From Pelagibacterium nitratireducens (GTDB taxonomy: Bacteria; Pseudomonadota; Alphaproteobacteria; Rhizobiales; Devosiaceae), in NCBI RefSeq assembly GCF_037044555.1, contig NZ_CP146275.1, positions 910,501 to 974,500 on the forward strand: DNA of 64,000 bases. The letters are read 5' to 3'. Both the position numbers and the translations under genes were made by a program. The notes under the pieces were generated by a model, which did not search any database, was not told the origin of the DNA, and saw only the letters and a list, made by a program, of their open reading frames with translations. Every line of letters starts with the position of its first letter. Within the stretch, counting starts at the first letter, position 1. Positions 36,069 to 46,571 of this stretch are shown here, one piece after another.

Positions 36069-36428
36069 CTAGACGAAGGGCTGGAACTTGGATTCCAGCA
36101 TCTGCTGGTCGAAGGGCTTGAGCATGTGGTCGTTGGCGCCGGCCTTGCGGGCCATGGCGATGTGGCCGATGTCGCGTTCGGCCAGACAATAGACGATCTT
36201 TGGCTTGTCGCCGCCATTATAGCCGCGCAGGGCCTTGAGAAATTCAAGTCCGCTCATGATCGGCATCTGCCAGTCGAGCAGGATGACGTCGGGCATTTCC
36301 TGGGCGCATTTTTCATACGCTTCCTGCCCGTCCTCGGCTTCGTCGACGATGAAATCCATGTCTTCTAGAATACGCCGCGCGACTTTGCGGATGACGCTGG
36401 AATCGTCAACGATCAGACACGATTTCAT
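36069..36428 (-). CDS. Single-domain CheY-like response regulator
   Basis: The 119-residue product is a bare receiver domain: acidic pair in IVDDSS, phospho-acceptor Asp in VILLDWQMPIMSG (residue about 52) and Lys in MLKPFDQQ. It lacks an output domain. It does not resemble DivK or CpdR in motif detail and is closer to the CheY-like proteins found next to chpT in Hyphomicrobiales. It is transcribed in the same direction as chpT, about 140 bases downstream, which suggests ChpT or a chemotaxis kinase as partner. Confidence 0.88.
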   Translation of the reverse strand: MKSCLIVDDSSVIRKVARRILEDMDFIVDEAEDGQEAYEKCAQEMPDVILLDWQMPIMSGLEFLKALRGYNGGDKPKIVYCLAERDIGHIAMARKAGANDHMLKPFDQQMLESKFQPFV

Positions 36429-36566
36429 GAGCCCGTCCCTCAGCTTCCGGGCTGATTTGCGCCCGGGATCGCCATGAGTTTACCGCCACAATGGTTAGCG
36501 AATGGAAAAGGTGCGCCATTTTTGCTGGCGCGGTCCTCCATTTGGGCTCACTCAGGGCCGGGCAGG

Positions 36567-37226
36567 CTAGTCGATCGTATGGGAGAGCGGATCGGCGGTG
36601 AAGCGCAGGATTTCGCCGTCGAGGGCAAGATTGAGCCCCATATGCGACAGACGGGCCAGCACACCGGTGTAAAACGGCTGGATACCGCGGGCGTCGACAC
36701 TGCCTTCTTCGGGCGTGCCGGCAAGAAGGCTCTGCACCGCATTGGGAATGAGGGTTTTTGGGCCAGTGGCGGTAATGGTGAAATTCTCGGCTCCTGCCTC
36801 GCCTTCCACCTCGACGGTCACCGTGCCGCCGCGCGGAACGCCCTGGGTGGCGATCAGCAGCATGTTGAGCAACAGCTTGGCCTTGTTCTTGGGCAAAAGC
36901 ATGGGAGAGACCTTCCAGTCGAGGTCGGCCTTTTCCCCGGCCATCAGAAGCGTTGCGACCCGATCGGCCTCGCGGGTATCGATCTCGGTGCCGGCGGTCG
37001 AGGATGCGCCAAAGGCCAGGCGGGCGAATTCGAGCTTGGCGCGGGCCTGACGGGTCGAATTTTCGATCAGTTCCTTGGCGAAGGTCTGCATGTCGACCTG
37101 GGTGGGGTCGGCGAGCACTTCAAGACCATTGCCAATGGCGCCTACGGGGTTGATGAGGTCGTGGCAGACACGCGAGCACAGCAATGCGGCAAGGTCCGGC
37201 GCGCTCAGTTCGACAATGCTCGTCAT
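36567..37226 (-). CDS. chpT: Histidine phosphotransferase ChpT
   Basis: Relays phosphate from the hybrid kinase CckA to CtrA and CpdR. The 219-residue protein has the family's phospho-accepting helix, LLCSRVCHDLINPVGAIGNG, with the reactive His near residue 22, and a degenerate HATPase-like C-terminal fold that no longer binds ATP. The start was set at the ATG at 37226, just before TSIVELSAPDLAALL; an upstream ATG would add eleven residues. Its closeness to ctrA makes this a compact cell-cycle relay locus. Confidence 0.93.
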   Translation of the reverse strand: MTSIVELSAPDLAALLCSRVCHDLINPVGAIGNGLEVLADPTQVDMQTFAKELIENSTRQARAKLEFARLAFGASSTAGTEIDTREADRVATLLMAGEKADLDWKVSPMLLPKNKAKLLLNMLLIATQGVPRGGTVTVEVEGEAGAENFTITATGPKTLIPNAVQSLLAGTPEEGSVDARGIQPFYTGVLARLSHMGLNLALDGEILRFTADPLSHTID

Positions 37227-37326
37227 GGCCAAATTCTCGCTTTTCGTTGTTCGAATCAATTTTCAAAGCACTTTACTGTGCAAGTGGGGCAGGGCAACGC
37301 CAAGTTTGTCGTGCGGTCGCCCAGCT

Positions 37327-37830
37327 CTAACGATGTTGGGCGGCACGCCGGTCGGGCAATGCCTCCCAGTTGACGGCCGCCGTGGCCAGCGCGGTGCCCG
37401 GCGCCATATCGAAGGCGGCGCGGTTGCCGATGGAATAAAACAGCATCAGCCGTCCGCCGATTATACGGAAAATCTGGGGATTGCCGTCGGAAAGATGTCC
37501 CCGGGCCATGGCCATGGCGCAATGGCCCCCGAAAATCGGCGCGTAGATTTCCGGGTTTGCGGCGAATATGTCCCGGTTGGCGGCGGAGACGAAGTACCAG
37601 GAAACCCCGTTCCACTCCAATTCGTTGACCGGAGAACCCTGCAGGGCGGCATCTTCGGTAAAATAGGCCACAGGATCGAATCCCGACAGCGCCACGCCGG
37701 TCAGAGCGTTGGTGATAATGGACTTTTCCTGCGCGGGGGCCGCCGCGGCAAGGCACAGGGCGAGAAAAAGCAGGCAGAAAGTCGTGTAAGACTTTGTAAG
37801 GGTTAAGATTTGTTTACCTATTTGCCGCAT
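37327..37830 (-). CDS. Exported YHS-domain protein
   Basis: A 167-residue protein with a hydrophobic signal segment (about residues 13-34, ending APAQ) and a YHS domain (about 45-110). The domain signature SGFDPVAYF, followed by WNGVSWYFVSAANRDIFAAN and YAPIFGGHCA, matches small secreted YHS proteins of alphaproteobacteria. YHS domains are suspected of binding metals such as copper. It is divergent from eipA, and the intergenic candidate CtrA site lies at its own 5' end. Confidence 0.82.
   Translation of the reverse strand: MRQIGKQILTLTKSYTTFCLLFLALCLAAAAPAQEKSIITNALTGVALSGFDPVAYFTEDAALQGSPVNELEWNGVSWYFVSAANRDIFAANPEIYAPIFGGHCAMAMARGHLSDGNPQIFRIIGGRLMLFYSIGNRAAFDMAPGTALATAAVNWEALPDRRAAQHR
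37803..37817. promoter_or_regulatory. Near-consensus CtrA box between the YHS gene and eipA
   Basis: TTAA, GATTTGT, TTAC differs from TTAA-N7-TTAA by one base. It is 140 bases before the eipA start and inside the first codons of the YHS gene. CtrA control of eipA has been reported in Brucella; here the site is only a candidate. Confidence 0.35.
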
Positions 37831-37957
37831 TATCGCTCAATGAACCGCTATGCTGTTGGGGGCGGACTGGTCGATCCTAGCGCAGGGCCGTTTGGCCTTG
37901 GTTAACCGGGACGCATATCGCGAATTTTTTACGCGCGAAGTGGGAGCATGTAATTTG

Positions 37958-38530
37958 ATGATGAATCGCTTCTTGGCAGCACTGGTTCTCGGTCTGGGCC
38001 TTGTCCTGGGCTCTGCACCGGCCAACGCCCAACAGGGATCGCTGTCGGACACCTATTCGAGCGACGAAATCCTTTCGGCCGGGCACCAGTTCTTCGGGTC
38101 CGTTGCCCAGGGGCTGGCCTCGGTGATCGAGCAGGCTTTCGAGCAGTATGGCCAGCCAAACGCCTATATTCTGGGCCAGGAGGGTGGTGGGGCCCTGTTC
38201 ATCGGCGCCAAATATGGCGACGGGACAATGTATACGCGCAATGCGGGGACCCATCAGGTGTTCTGGCAGGGCCCGAGCCTGGGGCTCAACATCGGTGCCG
38301 ACGGCAGCCGGGTTATGATGCTCGTCTACAACCTGCCTTCGGTGGAATCGATCTATGACCGCTATCCGGGCGTCGAGGGATCGATCTTTGCGGTTGGTGG
38401 CATCGGCATGACGGCGCTCAAACTCGACGATGTCTACGTGGTGCCGATCAGCTCGGGTGTCGGGCTGCGGGCAGGCGTTGCCGTTGGCTATCTCAATTTC
38501 ACGCGCGAGCCGACCTGGAACCCATTCTGA
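37958..38530 (+). CDS. eipA: Periplasmic envelope-integrity protein EipA (DUF1134)
   Basis: The 190-residue product has a signal peptide (about residues 1-24, ending ANAQQ) and a single DUF1134 domain rich in Gly, with motifs YGDGTMYTRN, WQGPSLGLNIGADG and YVVPISSGVGLRAG. In Brucella abortus EipA is a small beta-barrel periplasmic protein needed for resistance to envelope stress and linked genetically to O-antigen synthesis and cell division. Two adjacent ATGs are possible; GGGAG lies 11 bases before the first. Confidence 0.9.
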   Translation: MMNRFLAALVLGLGLVLGSAPANAQQGSLSDTYSSDEILSAGHQFFGSVAQGLASVIEQAFEQYGQPNAYILGQEGGGALFIGAKYGDGTMYTRNAGTHQVFWQGPSLGLNIGADGSRVMMLVYNLPSVESIYDRYPGVEGSIFAVGGIGMTALKLDDVYVVPISSGVGLRAGVAVGYLNFTREPTWNPF

Positions 38531-38689
38531 TCTCAACCAGTTCCGATGGGCGAGAGGTGTCCAGGTCATGTCACAGCTGTGAGATGACGCTTCGGATTTG
38601 ATCGAGTAAGGTTACCTGCAACAGGGTGTGGCGTCGGGGGCTTCCCGGCGGCATAGTATGGGCAGGGCTTCCCGCCAGGGGAGAGGCGT

Positions 38690-39826
38690 ATGGTCATTGA
38701 AAATGCGATGTATTTCACGCTCGGCTTCCTTGCGGCGGCCCTGTTTGCCATCGCCGTCGGCCCGGCGTTCTGGCGCCGCGCCGTTCGTCTGACCAAGCGC
38801 CGGATCGAAGCGGCAACCCCGGTCACGCTCGCCGAATTCCGCGCCGACAAGGACAAGCTGCGGGCTGAATTCGCCATTACGCTCCGCAAGCATCAGCTCA
38901 AGATCGACGCGCTGCGCAACCAGATTTCGGGGAACGTGGTGGCGCTGGATGCGGCGATGAGCGAACTGGCGGCGCTGCGCACCGAGCGCGACGAGCAGTT
39001 CGCGGCCATCGGGTCGCTCCAGACGCGTGAGCAGGAACTGGTGGCCCGAATCCGCGACATAGAGCGCGACTCCGCGGCGCTTGCCGCACGGCTCCGCCAG
39101 TCCGATGTGGATTATTCCGATATCGACCCCGAGCTCATGCCCGATGAGGGCGAGGCCGTTACAGCCGAGCAGCTGACCGGAGATTACCGTTCCGATGTCG
39201 AGGATTTGCTGACGGCGCTCAATATCGAGCGCCAGCGCAACGGTTATCTCGAAGACCAGACCCGCATGCTTCTGGCGCGTCTTGAAAAAAAGAAAAAGAG
39301 CGGGCTCAAGGACGAAGCGATCGCCATGCTGCGCGATACGCTGTCCCAGAACGATCCCGAAAGCGAGGCGCGTGTCGAGTTGCGTCGAGCCGAAGCGCGG
39401 ATTTCGGGAGCCGAGAACCGTCTCAACGCGTTGCTCAGCGAATCGGCGGCTGACGGGCACGAAACACATACGGACGGTTCACGTCGGCTCCTGGCCGAAG
39501 ATTTTTCCCAGGCCGAGCAGAGCGAATTGCTCCGGACCGCGGTTGTCGGGCTCGAGGAGGCCATCATGAACGATTGGGACACTGAACGGTTCGACGCCGA
39601 GGCGCTTCGCTCACAACTCGAAGCCATAGCTTCGGACGTATCCAGGCTGGTTTACGCCGGGGACGCCGAAGACGGTCCGGCCATGACCGAAAGCCTTTTC
39701 GACAAGGTCCGCAAGTTCGCCGCCGACAGTCTCGATGTGGAAGAGCTCGATCCCCGCGACAAGGCATCGTCCGGCGGCACGGTATCGGACCGCATGCTCG
39801 CCATGCGCGATCGGGCGGCGCAGTAG
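38690..39826 (+). CDS. Membrane-anchored coiled-coil protein of unknown function
   Basis: A 378-residue protein with an N-terminal transmembrane helix (about residues 6-28) followed by PAFWRRAVRLTKRRIEAATP, a stretch strongly conserved in a Hyphomicrobiales family of unknown role. Residues 50-130 and 170-260 are charged and heptad-like, predicting long coiled coils facing the cytoplasm. The C-terminal 60 residues are acidic. The shape recalls RmuC-like or division-associated scaffolds, but I find no catalytic motif. It stands alone between eipA and a symporter gene. Confidence 0.75.
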   Translation: MVIENAMYFTLGFLAAALFAIAVGPAFWRRAVRLTKRRIEAATPVTLAEFRADKDKLRAEFAITLRKHQLKIDALRNQISGNVVALDAAMSELAALRTERDEQFAAIGSLQTREQELVARIRDIERDSAALAARLRQSDVDYSDIDPELMPDEGEAVTAEQLTGDYRSDVEDLLTALNIERQRNGYLEDQTRMLLARLEKKKKSGLKDEAIAMLRDTLSQNDPESEARVELRRAEARISGAENRLNALLSESAADGHETHTDGSRRLLAEDFSQAEQSELLRTAVVGLEEAIMNDWDTERFDAEALRSQLEAIASDVSRLVYAGDAEDGPAMTESLFDKVRKFAADSLDVEELDPRDKASSGGTVSDRMLAMRDRAAQ

Positions 39827-39984
39827 GTTTCATTCCACAGTCTGACGAAATGGCGGGAGGATATTTCCTCCGGGGCACCAGCGGCAGCATGCCCAGACCT
39901 TGGCGTCCGCGATCGGTGGGCGTAGATTTTGCCTAATACTTATGCATCGCGTCTATTTCGCGGTCATCGAATACGAGGCAAATA

Positions 39985-41361
39985 ATGTCATCCCCAATTT
40001 CCCAATCCGTGGCGCGGAAGCCCAAGGGCCCGCTCTACACCAATTTCGGATTCCAGGTATTGCTGGCCCTGGTTGTCGGTCTGCTGCTGGGCCTGATCGC
40101 CCGGCAGATGGGACCAACCGACGCCGGCCCCAACTGGCTTGTGCAAACGCTTTCGACAGTGGGCTCGAGCTTCGTGCAACTGCTTCGAACCATCGTGCCG
40201 GTCCTGATCTTTACGGCCATAGTGGCCTCGATTGCCAATCTGCGCGAACTCAACAATGCGGCACGTCTCGTCTGGCAAACCCTTTTGTGGTTCGCGATCA
40301 CGGCACTCATCGCCGTTCTGATCGGGATTGCGCTGGGTCTCATCATTCAGCCGGGGCTCAATACGGCAGTGACCGACGCCGCTGCCCGCGCGCCTGCACG
40401 TTCGGGGTCCTGGCTCGATTTTCTCACCGGTCTCATCCCCTCCAACATCCTTGGCCTGCAGGCCTCTACGCGCGTCAGCGATGGCGGGGCGTCCACGAGC
40501 CTGAGCTTTAATGTGCTGCAAATCCTCGTGATTTCCATCGCGGTGGGTGTTGCCGCGCTCAAGGTGGGCGATGCGGCAAAACCGTTCCTCGAATTCAACC
40601 GCTCGTTTCTCAAGGTCATCCACAAGCTGTTGTGGTGGATCATCCGGCTGACCCCAATTGCCACAGTGGGGCTGCTGGGCAATGCCGTGGCTGTCTATGG
40701 CTGGGAAACGCTGGCCCAGCTTGGCTGGTACGCTGCGGCGATCTATATCGGGCTGGCCATCGTGTTGCTGATTGTCTATCCGACGCTGCTCACCGTTCAC
40801 GGGCTCAACCCGATCCGCTATTTCCAGGGCGCATGGCCGGCCATCCAGTTTGCTTTCGTGTCGCGGTCGTCGGTGGGCACCATGCCGATTACCGAACGCG
40901 TCACCGAGAAAAATCTGGGCGTGCCGCGTGAGTATGCGAGCTTTGCAGTGCCGCTGGGCTCCACGACAAAAATGGATGGGTGTGCTTCGATCTATCCGGC
41001 GATTTCGGCGATCTTCGTGGCACAGTTTTTTGGCATCCAGCTCGGTTTGCAGGAATATCTGCTGATCGTGTTTGTGTCGGTGATCGGTTCGGCGGCGACG
41101 GCGGGCCTGACGGGCGCGACGGTCATGCTGACTCTGACGCTTTCCACGCTGGGCCTGCCGCTGGAGGGTGTGGGGCTGTTGCTGGCCATCGACCCGATCC
41201 TCGATATGGGCCGCACCGCGGTCAATGTCGCGGGACAGGCGCTGGTGCCGACCATTGTTGCCAAGCGGCAGGGGATTCTCGATCAGAGAGTTTATGACAC
41301 CGTCGAGCACATTGAGGCGCTCGATACGACACCCAGCGGGGTCAGCGCTCCGGCCCAGTAG
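39985..41361 (+). CDS. Dicarboxylate/amino acid:cation symporter (DctA/GltP family)
   Basis: A 458-residue transporter with eight membrane helices and two re-entrant loops. The family fingerprints are there: serine-rich loop SRSSVGTMPITERV (near residue 293) and GSTTKMDGCASIYPA (near 325), which form the substrate and sodium sites in GltPh-type proteins. The substrate may be C4-dicarboxylates, glutamate or aspartate; the family cannot be split by eye. The 3' end abuts a partial intergenic repeat. Confidence 0.92.
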   Translation: MSSPISQSVARKPKGPLYTNFGFQVLLALVVGLLLGLIARQMGPTDAGPNWLVQTLSTVGSSFVQLLRTIVPVLIFTAIVASIANLRELNNAARLVWQTLLWFAITALIAVLIGIALGLIIQPGLNTAVTDAAARAPARSGSWLDFLTGLIPSNILGLQASTRVSDGGASTSLSFNVLQILVISIAVGVAALKVGDAAKPFLEFNRSFLKVIHKLLWWIIRLTPIATVGLLGNAVAVYGWETLAQLGWYAAAIYIGLAIVLLIVYPTLLTVHGLNPIRYFQGAWPAIQFAFVSRSSVGTMPITERVTEKNLGVPREYASFAVPLGSTTKMDGCASIYPAISAIFVAQFFGIQLGLQEYLLIVFVSVIGSAATAGLTGATVMLTLTLSTLGLPLEGVGLLLAIDPILDMGRTAVNVAGQALVPTIVAKRQGILDQRVYDTVEHIEALDTTPSGVSAPAQ

Positions 41362-41427
41362 AGCGTGTCCAGCAAAAGTGGAAACGGTTTTGCGGTTCGG
41401 ACACGCGACAAAATAAAGATCTAGAGG
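41359..41427. repeat. Two-module intergenic repeat, copy 2 (partial, inverted)
   Basis: Only the GCGTGTCC/GGACACGC module is kept, in the opposite orientation to copies 1, 3 and 4. The palindromic GGATTTGA module is missing and replaced by unrelated AT-rich sequence. Confidence 0.8.
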
Positions 41428-41466
41428 ATTTTCGCGACTCGAAGAAAAGCAGAAATACTCCAGATG

Positions 41467-41491
41467 AAAGGGAGGCTCCGGCCTCCCTTTT
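41467..41491. terminator. Terminator between the symporter and zinc-peptidase genes
   Basis: AAAGGGAGGC and GCCTCCCTTTT pair around TCCG. It sits between converging genes and touches the stop codon of the minus-strand gene. Confidence 0.75.
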
Positions 41492-42495
41492 CAGTTCCGC
41501 CCGTCGTGAACCAGTTTGGCGATGAAATCGATCTTTCCAACGATCGGATCGGAAAGGATGAAGGGGTAGGCGTCAGGTAGCCCCATTGAGCGATTGAGTT
41601 CGTTGAGCATGACGCTGACCCCCACCCAGGCTTCGGTCAGAGCCTGAGTGTCGCTCGTGCTGTAGGGATCGAAATCGATGTCGGCGGAAAGCTCGCCGGA
41701 CCGGTCACGCATCGGTTCGGTCGATACGCCAAGGCTTCGCGCCGTCTCGAGCGTATCGGCGATGTGGAGGTAATGTGCCCAGGTTTCGGCGAAGTCCTCC
41801 CAGGGGTGGGAGCTGGCGTATGTGGACACGAAGCGCTGCGGCCAGTCGGGTGGTGCGCCATTGGCGTAGTGAATTTGGAGCGCTTCATTGTAATTTGCAG
41901 CATCATTGCCGAACACCGCGCGGCAGCGCTCGAGCCAATCGGTGCCGCTGACCAGAAGATCCCAATAGTAATGGGCCGTCTCGTGCCGGAAATGACCGAG
42001 CAGCGTGCGGTAGGGCTCTCTCATTTCGGTACGGCGTTTTTCGCGCTCGGCGTCGTCGGCTTCGGCGAGCGCTATGGTGATCACGCCCTTGTTGTGGCCG
42101 GTCATTATCGTTTCGCCGCCGGTATCGGCAAGAAAATTGAAGGCGAGGCCGCGATGGCTGTCCTCGTCCTTGGTTATCAGGGGCAGGTTGAGGCGGATGA
42201 GACTATAGAACAGACGCTTTTTGGCGCGCTCAAGTGTCTGCCAATCGGAGAGATTGCGGACATCGGAGATGTCGGGAACCGTCTCGTTGTGACGGCAGGC
42301 CCTGCAAAAGCCGCCAGTGGGGGCAATCCAGTTGCAGGCGCCATGATCGGCGTTGGCGCAATAGGGGGCGGACTGGGAAATGGCGACCATCTGATTGGTC
42401 GCGGGGTCGTAGCCGATCGCCGTACCGCACTGGCCACAGGCGCTGTTGTCGAAATAGACGGTCTGACGGCAATTGGGGCAGGTAAAAAGGCGCAT
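41491..42495 (-). CDS. Zinc-ribbon putative metallopeptidase (DUF2248 type)
   Basis: A 334-residue protein with an N-terminal zinc ribbon (RLFTCPNCRQTVYFDNSACG, then CGTAIG) and further Cys pairs (CANADHGACNW and FCRACRHN). The metallopeptidase motif is HETAHYYWD (near residue 185), and a downstream Glu lies in WEDFAETWAHYLH. This matches the putative zinc-binding peptidase family of bacteria, of unknown substrate. The ATG at 42495 has GGAGG five bases upstream, favoured over an earlier ATG at 42525. It follows flhA but is separated by about 70 bases. Confidence 0.85.
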   Translation of the reverse strand: MRLFTCPNCRQTVYFDNSACGQCGTAIGYDPATNQMVAISQSAPYCANADHGACNWIAPTGGFCRACRHNETVPDISDVRNLSDWQTLERAKKRLFYSLIRLNLPLITKDEDSHRGLAFNFLADTGGETIMTGHNKGVITIALAEADDAEREKRRTEMREPYRTLLGHFRHETAHYYWDLLVSGTDWLERCRAVFGNDAANYNEALQIHYANGAPPDWPQRFVSTYASSHPWEDFAETWAHYLHIADTLETARSLGVSTEPMRDRSGELSADIDFDPYSTSDTQALTEAWVGVSVMLNELNRSMGLPDAYPFILSDPIVGKIDFIAKLVHDGRN

Positions 42496-42562
42496 TGCTG
42501 CCTCCGATGGCGTTCGCTGCTGCAACGCCCCCGACGGCGCTCGGTTGCTTGTTTAGCGCATT

Positions 42563-44686
42563 CTAGATGCTGCCCACGGTGCGCAGCCTGATGCGCGGGT
42601 GGACTTCGTTCTGGCTCATGACGACCGTCTGGGGGCGGAAGCGTTCGATGATGGCACGTACATGCGGGCGGATGTGAGGCGACGTGATCAGGACCGGGAT
42701 TTCGCCCATCTGGGCGGCGTTTTCGAACCCGTTCTGGATGCCGGCGATAAATTGCTGGAGCTTTGAAGGTGCCATGGCGAGGTGACGTTCCTCGCCTTCG
42801 CCCATCATCGCTTCGGCAAAATCGCGCTCCCAGTTGGGCGAGAGGGTGAGCAGCGGCAAATTGCCATCCATGCCCAGATTGGCCGCGCAGATCTGGCGGG
42901 CAAGACGGGCGCGGACATGCTCGATGATCTGGGCAGTGCTGCGGGCCGAGCCGGCGATTTCGGCCACGCCTTCGAGAATGGTGGGCAGATCGCGGATCGA
43001 GACGCGTTCGGCAAGAAGACCCTGGAGCACCCGTTGGATGCCCGAAACCGAAATCAGCGAGGGGACGATGTCTTCGACCAGCTTTTGCTGATCCTTGTCG
43101 AGGCCGGAGAGCAGCGACTGGACATTGGCATAGCTCAACAGATCGGCGGTGTTGGCCTTGAGTACTTCGGTGAGGTGGGTCGAGATCACCGTCGAGGGAT
43201 CGACGATGGTCAGGCCCTGCACCTCGGCCTCGTCGCGCAGCGCGGCGTCGATCCAGGCAGCGGGCAGGCCGAAGGTCGGCTCGACCGTGTGCTGGCCGGG
43301 CAGGGTGATCTTGTTGCCATAGGGGTCCATGACCATCAGCTGGGAGGCATGGACTTCGCCATGGCCTGCTTCGACCTCCTTGATCTTGATCTTGTAGATG
43401 TTGGGCTCGAGCTGCATGTTGTCGAGAATGCGCACGGCGGGCATCACGAACCCGAGTTCGGTGGCAAGCTGACGGCGCAGGGCCTTTATCTGCTCGGTGA
43501 GCCGGTCGGTCCCTGAATCGTCTTCCTTGACGAGGCTGAGCAGGCCATAGCCGAGTTCGAGCTTGAGTTCGTCGATCTTGAGACTGTCGGTGATCGGTGC
43601 CTCGGTTGGAGCAGCGGCGGTCTGGCGGGCCTGTTCGACCACCTGTTCCTGATCGGCGACCGCTTTTTTGGCCTTGAGTTTTTTGGCCGATGTCCAGGCG
43701 AGGTAGCCGACGGCACTGCCAAGGGTCACGAACGGGATCAGCGGCATGCCGGGAACCAGCGCCATGGCGAACATGACGGCCGCGCTCATGCCCAGCGCAA
43801 CGGGGTAGGAGGTGAACTGGGTAGAGAGGGCCTGGTTGGCCGAACCGGAAATGCCGGCCTTGGAGACCAGAATGCCGGCGGCGGTGGAAACGATCAGCGC
43901 GGGAATCTGGCTGACAAGACCGTCGCCGATGGTCAGGAGCGAATAGTTCGAGCTGGCTTCCTGGATGGTCAGCCCCATCTGCATCATGCCGATGATGATG
44001 CCGGCGATAACGTTGATGAAGGTGATGAGCAGGCCGGCGATAGCGTCGCCGCGTACAAATTTGGACGCGCCGTCCATGGCGCCGAAGAACGAGCTTTCGT
44101 CTTCGAGGGTCTTGCGGCGGTTCTTTGCGTCCACTTCATCGATCAGCCCTGCGGACAAATCGGCGTCGATCGCCATCTGTTTGCCGGGCATGGCGTCGAG
44201 GTTGAAACGGGCGGCGACTTCGGCGATGCGGCCCGAGCCCTTGGTGATGACGATGAAATTGACGATCAGCAAGATTGCAAAAACGATAACCCCGATGATG
44301 AAATTGCCGCGGGTGACGAAATTGCCGAAGGCTTCGATGACGTTGCCGGCCGCCGCGGTTCCTTCATGCCCGTCGGCAAGAATGAGGCGGGTCGAGGCGA
44401 GGTTGAGCGCCAGCCGGAACATGGCCGAGACCAGAAGCACCGTGGGGAAGGCCGAAAATTCGAGCGGCGTCTGAATGAACAGCGCGGTCATCAGGATCAT
44501 GACCGAAAAGACCATCGAGAATGCCAGAAGAATGTCCAGCAACATGGCCGGCATCGGCAGGATGAGGACGGCCAGGATAATCACAACGCCAACCGCCAGC
44601 CCGGCATTGGACTGGCGGATGATCTCAACGATCTCGTTGATGCGGCCCAAAGGGCCAGGGGCGGATGGGGCGGTCGTTTCGGTCAT
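42563..44686 (-). CDS. flhA: Flagellar export gate protein FlhA
   Basis: Core membrane protein of the flagellar type III export apparatus. From the ATG at 44686 it has 707 residues: eight membrane helices (about residues 25-310), the conserved FHIPEP-type cytoplasmic loop (TKGSGRIAEVAARFNLDAMPGKQMAIDADL), and a large cytosolic domain that binds chaperones. The open frame starts at 44803, where its ATG overlaps the flbD stop as ATGA. That version adds 39 Pro/Ala-rich residues not usual for the family, so the later start is preferred with some doubt. It is last in the fliF-to-flhA series. Confidence 0.94.
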   Translation of the reverse strand: MTETTAPSAPGPLGRINEIVEIIRQSNAGLAVGVVIILAVLILPMPAMLLDILLAFSMVFSVMILMTALFIQTPLEFSAFPTVLLVSAMFRLALNLASTRLILADGHEGTAAAGNVIEAFGNFVTRGNFIIGVIVFAILLIVNFIVITKGSGRIAEVAARFNLDAMPGKQMAIDADLSAGLIDEVDAKNRRKTLEDESSFFGAMDGASKFVRGDAIAGLLITFINVIAGIIIGMMQMGLTIQEASSNYSLLTIGDGLVSQIPALIVSTAAGILVSKAGISGSANQALSTQFTSYPVALGMSAAVMFAMALVPGMPLIPFVTLGSAVGYLAWTSAKKLKAKKAVADQEQVVEQARQTAAAPTEAPITDSLKIDELKLELGYGLLSLVKEDDSGTDRLTEQIKALRRQLATELGFVMPAVRILDNMQLEPNIYKIKIKEVEAGHGEVHASQLMVMDPYGNKITLPGQHTVEPTFGLPAAWIDAALRDEAEVQGLTIVDPSTVISTHLTEVLKANTADLLSYANVQSLLSGLDKDQQKLVEDIVPSLISVSGIQRVLQGLLAERVSIRDLPTILEGVAEIAGSARSTAQIIEHVRARLARQICAANLGMDGNLPLLTLSPNWERDFAEAMMGEGEERHLAMAPSKLQQFIAGIQNGFENAAQMGEIPVLITSPHIRPHVRAIIERFRPQTVVMSQNEVHPRIRLRTVGSI

Positions 44687-44799
44687 CGTTTGGCGCGTGC
44701 TTCCCGATAGGTTGGGCAGGTGGGGAGCCGCGGCAGCCCCCACGCCGCGGCCCGGCCCATGATGGGGCGGGGCAGCCGGCGGGAGGGGCGCCGCGATTG

Positions 44800-46191
<1,392 letters not shown>

Positions 46192-46223
46192 GGGTGTGGT
46201 CTCCTTGCCGGCGGACTAAAGGT

Positions 46224-46568
46224 TTAGCCGGCCTTGATAATTTCGGTCATGGTGACGCCAAGGCGTCCTTCAACAAGCACGATCTCGCCGCGGGCGACGA
46301 GGCGGTCGTTGACATAGATATCAATGGCTTCGCCAACCTGCCGGTCGAGTTCGACCACCGTGCCGATGTCCATCTTCAAAAGCTTTGCCACCGGCATTCT
46401 GGTTCTGCCCAGAACCACCGAAAGGCGCACGGGGACGTCAAAGACGGCCTCGAGGTCGGCGGCGCTCTTTTCGTCGTTGCTGGCGTCGTCCTGGTCGACC
46501 TCGGCCAGCATTTCCTCAAACGAGATGCCGTGGGGTGCGGTCTGGATATCGTCGTCGCCATCGGCCAT
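46224..46568 (-). CDS. fliN: Flagellar motor switch protein FliN
   Basis: A 114-residue C-ring protein. The C-terminal SpoA domain (about residues 40-110) is well conserved (VPVRLSVVLGRTRMPVAKLL, then VGEAIDIYVNDRLVARGEIV). The N-terminal 35 residues are acidic and variable, as usual. It participates in switching and in docking FliH at the export gate. Adjacent fliH ends three bases beyond its start. Confidence 0.95.
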   Translation of the reverse strand: MADGDDDIQTAPHGISFEEMLAEVDQDDASNDEKSAADLEAVFDVPVRLSVVLGRTRMPVAKLLKMDIGTVVELDRQVGEAIDIYVNDRLVARGEIVLVEGRLGVTMTEIIKAG

Positions 46569-46571
46569 GGA

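Noticed and set aside
41008..41026. Sigma-54 -24/-12 promoter look-alike (TGGCAC...TTGG)
   Set aside because: It lies inside the symporter gene and the -12 element is wrong. I found no convincing sigma-54 promoter in the flagellar region either.
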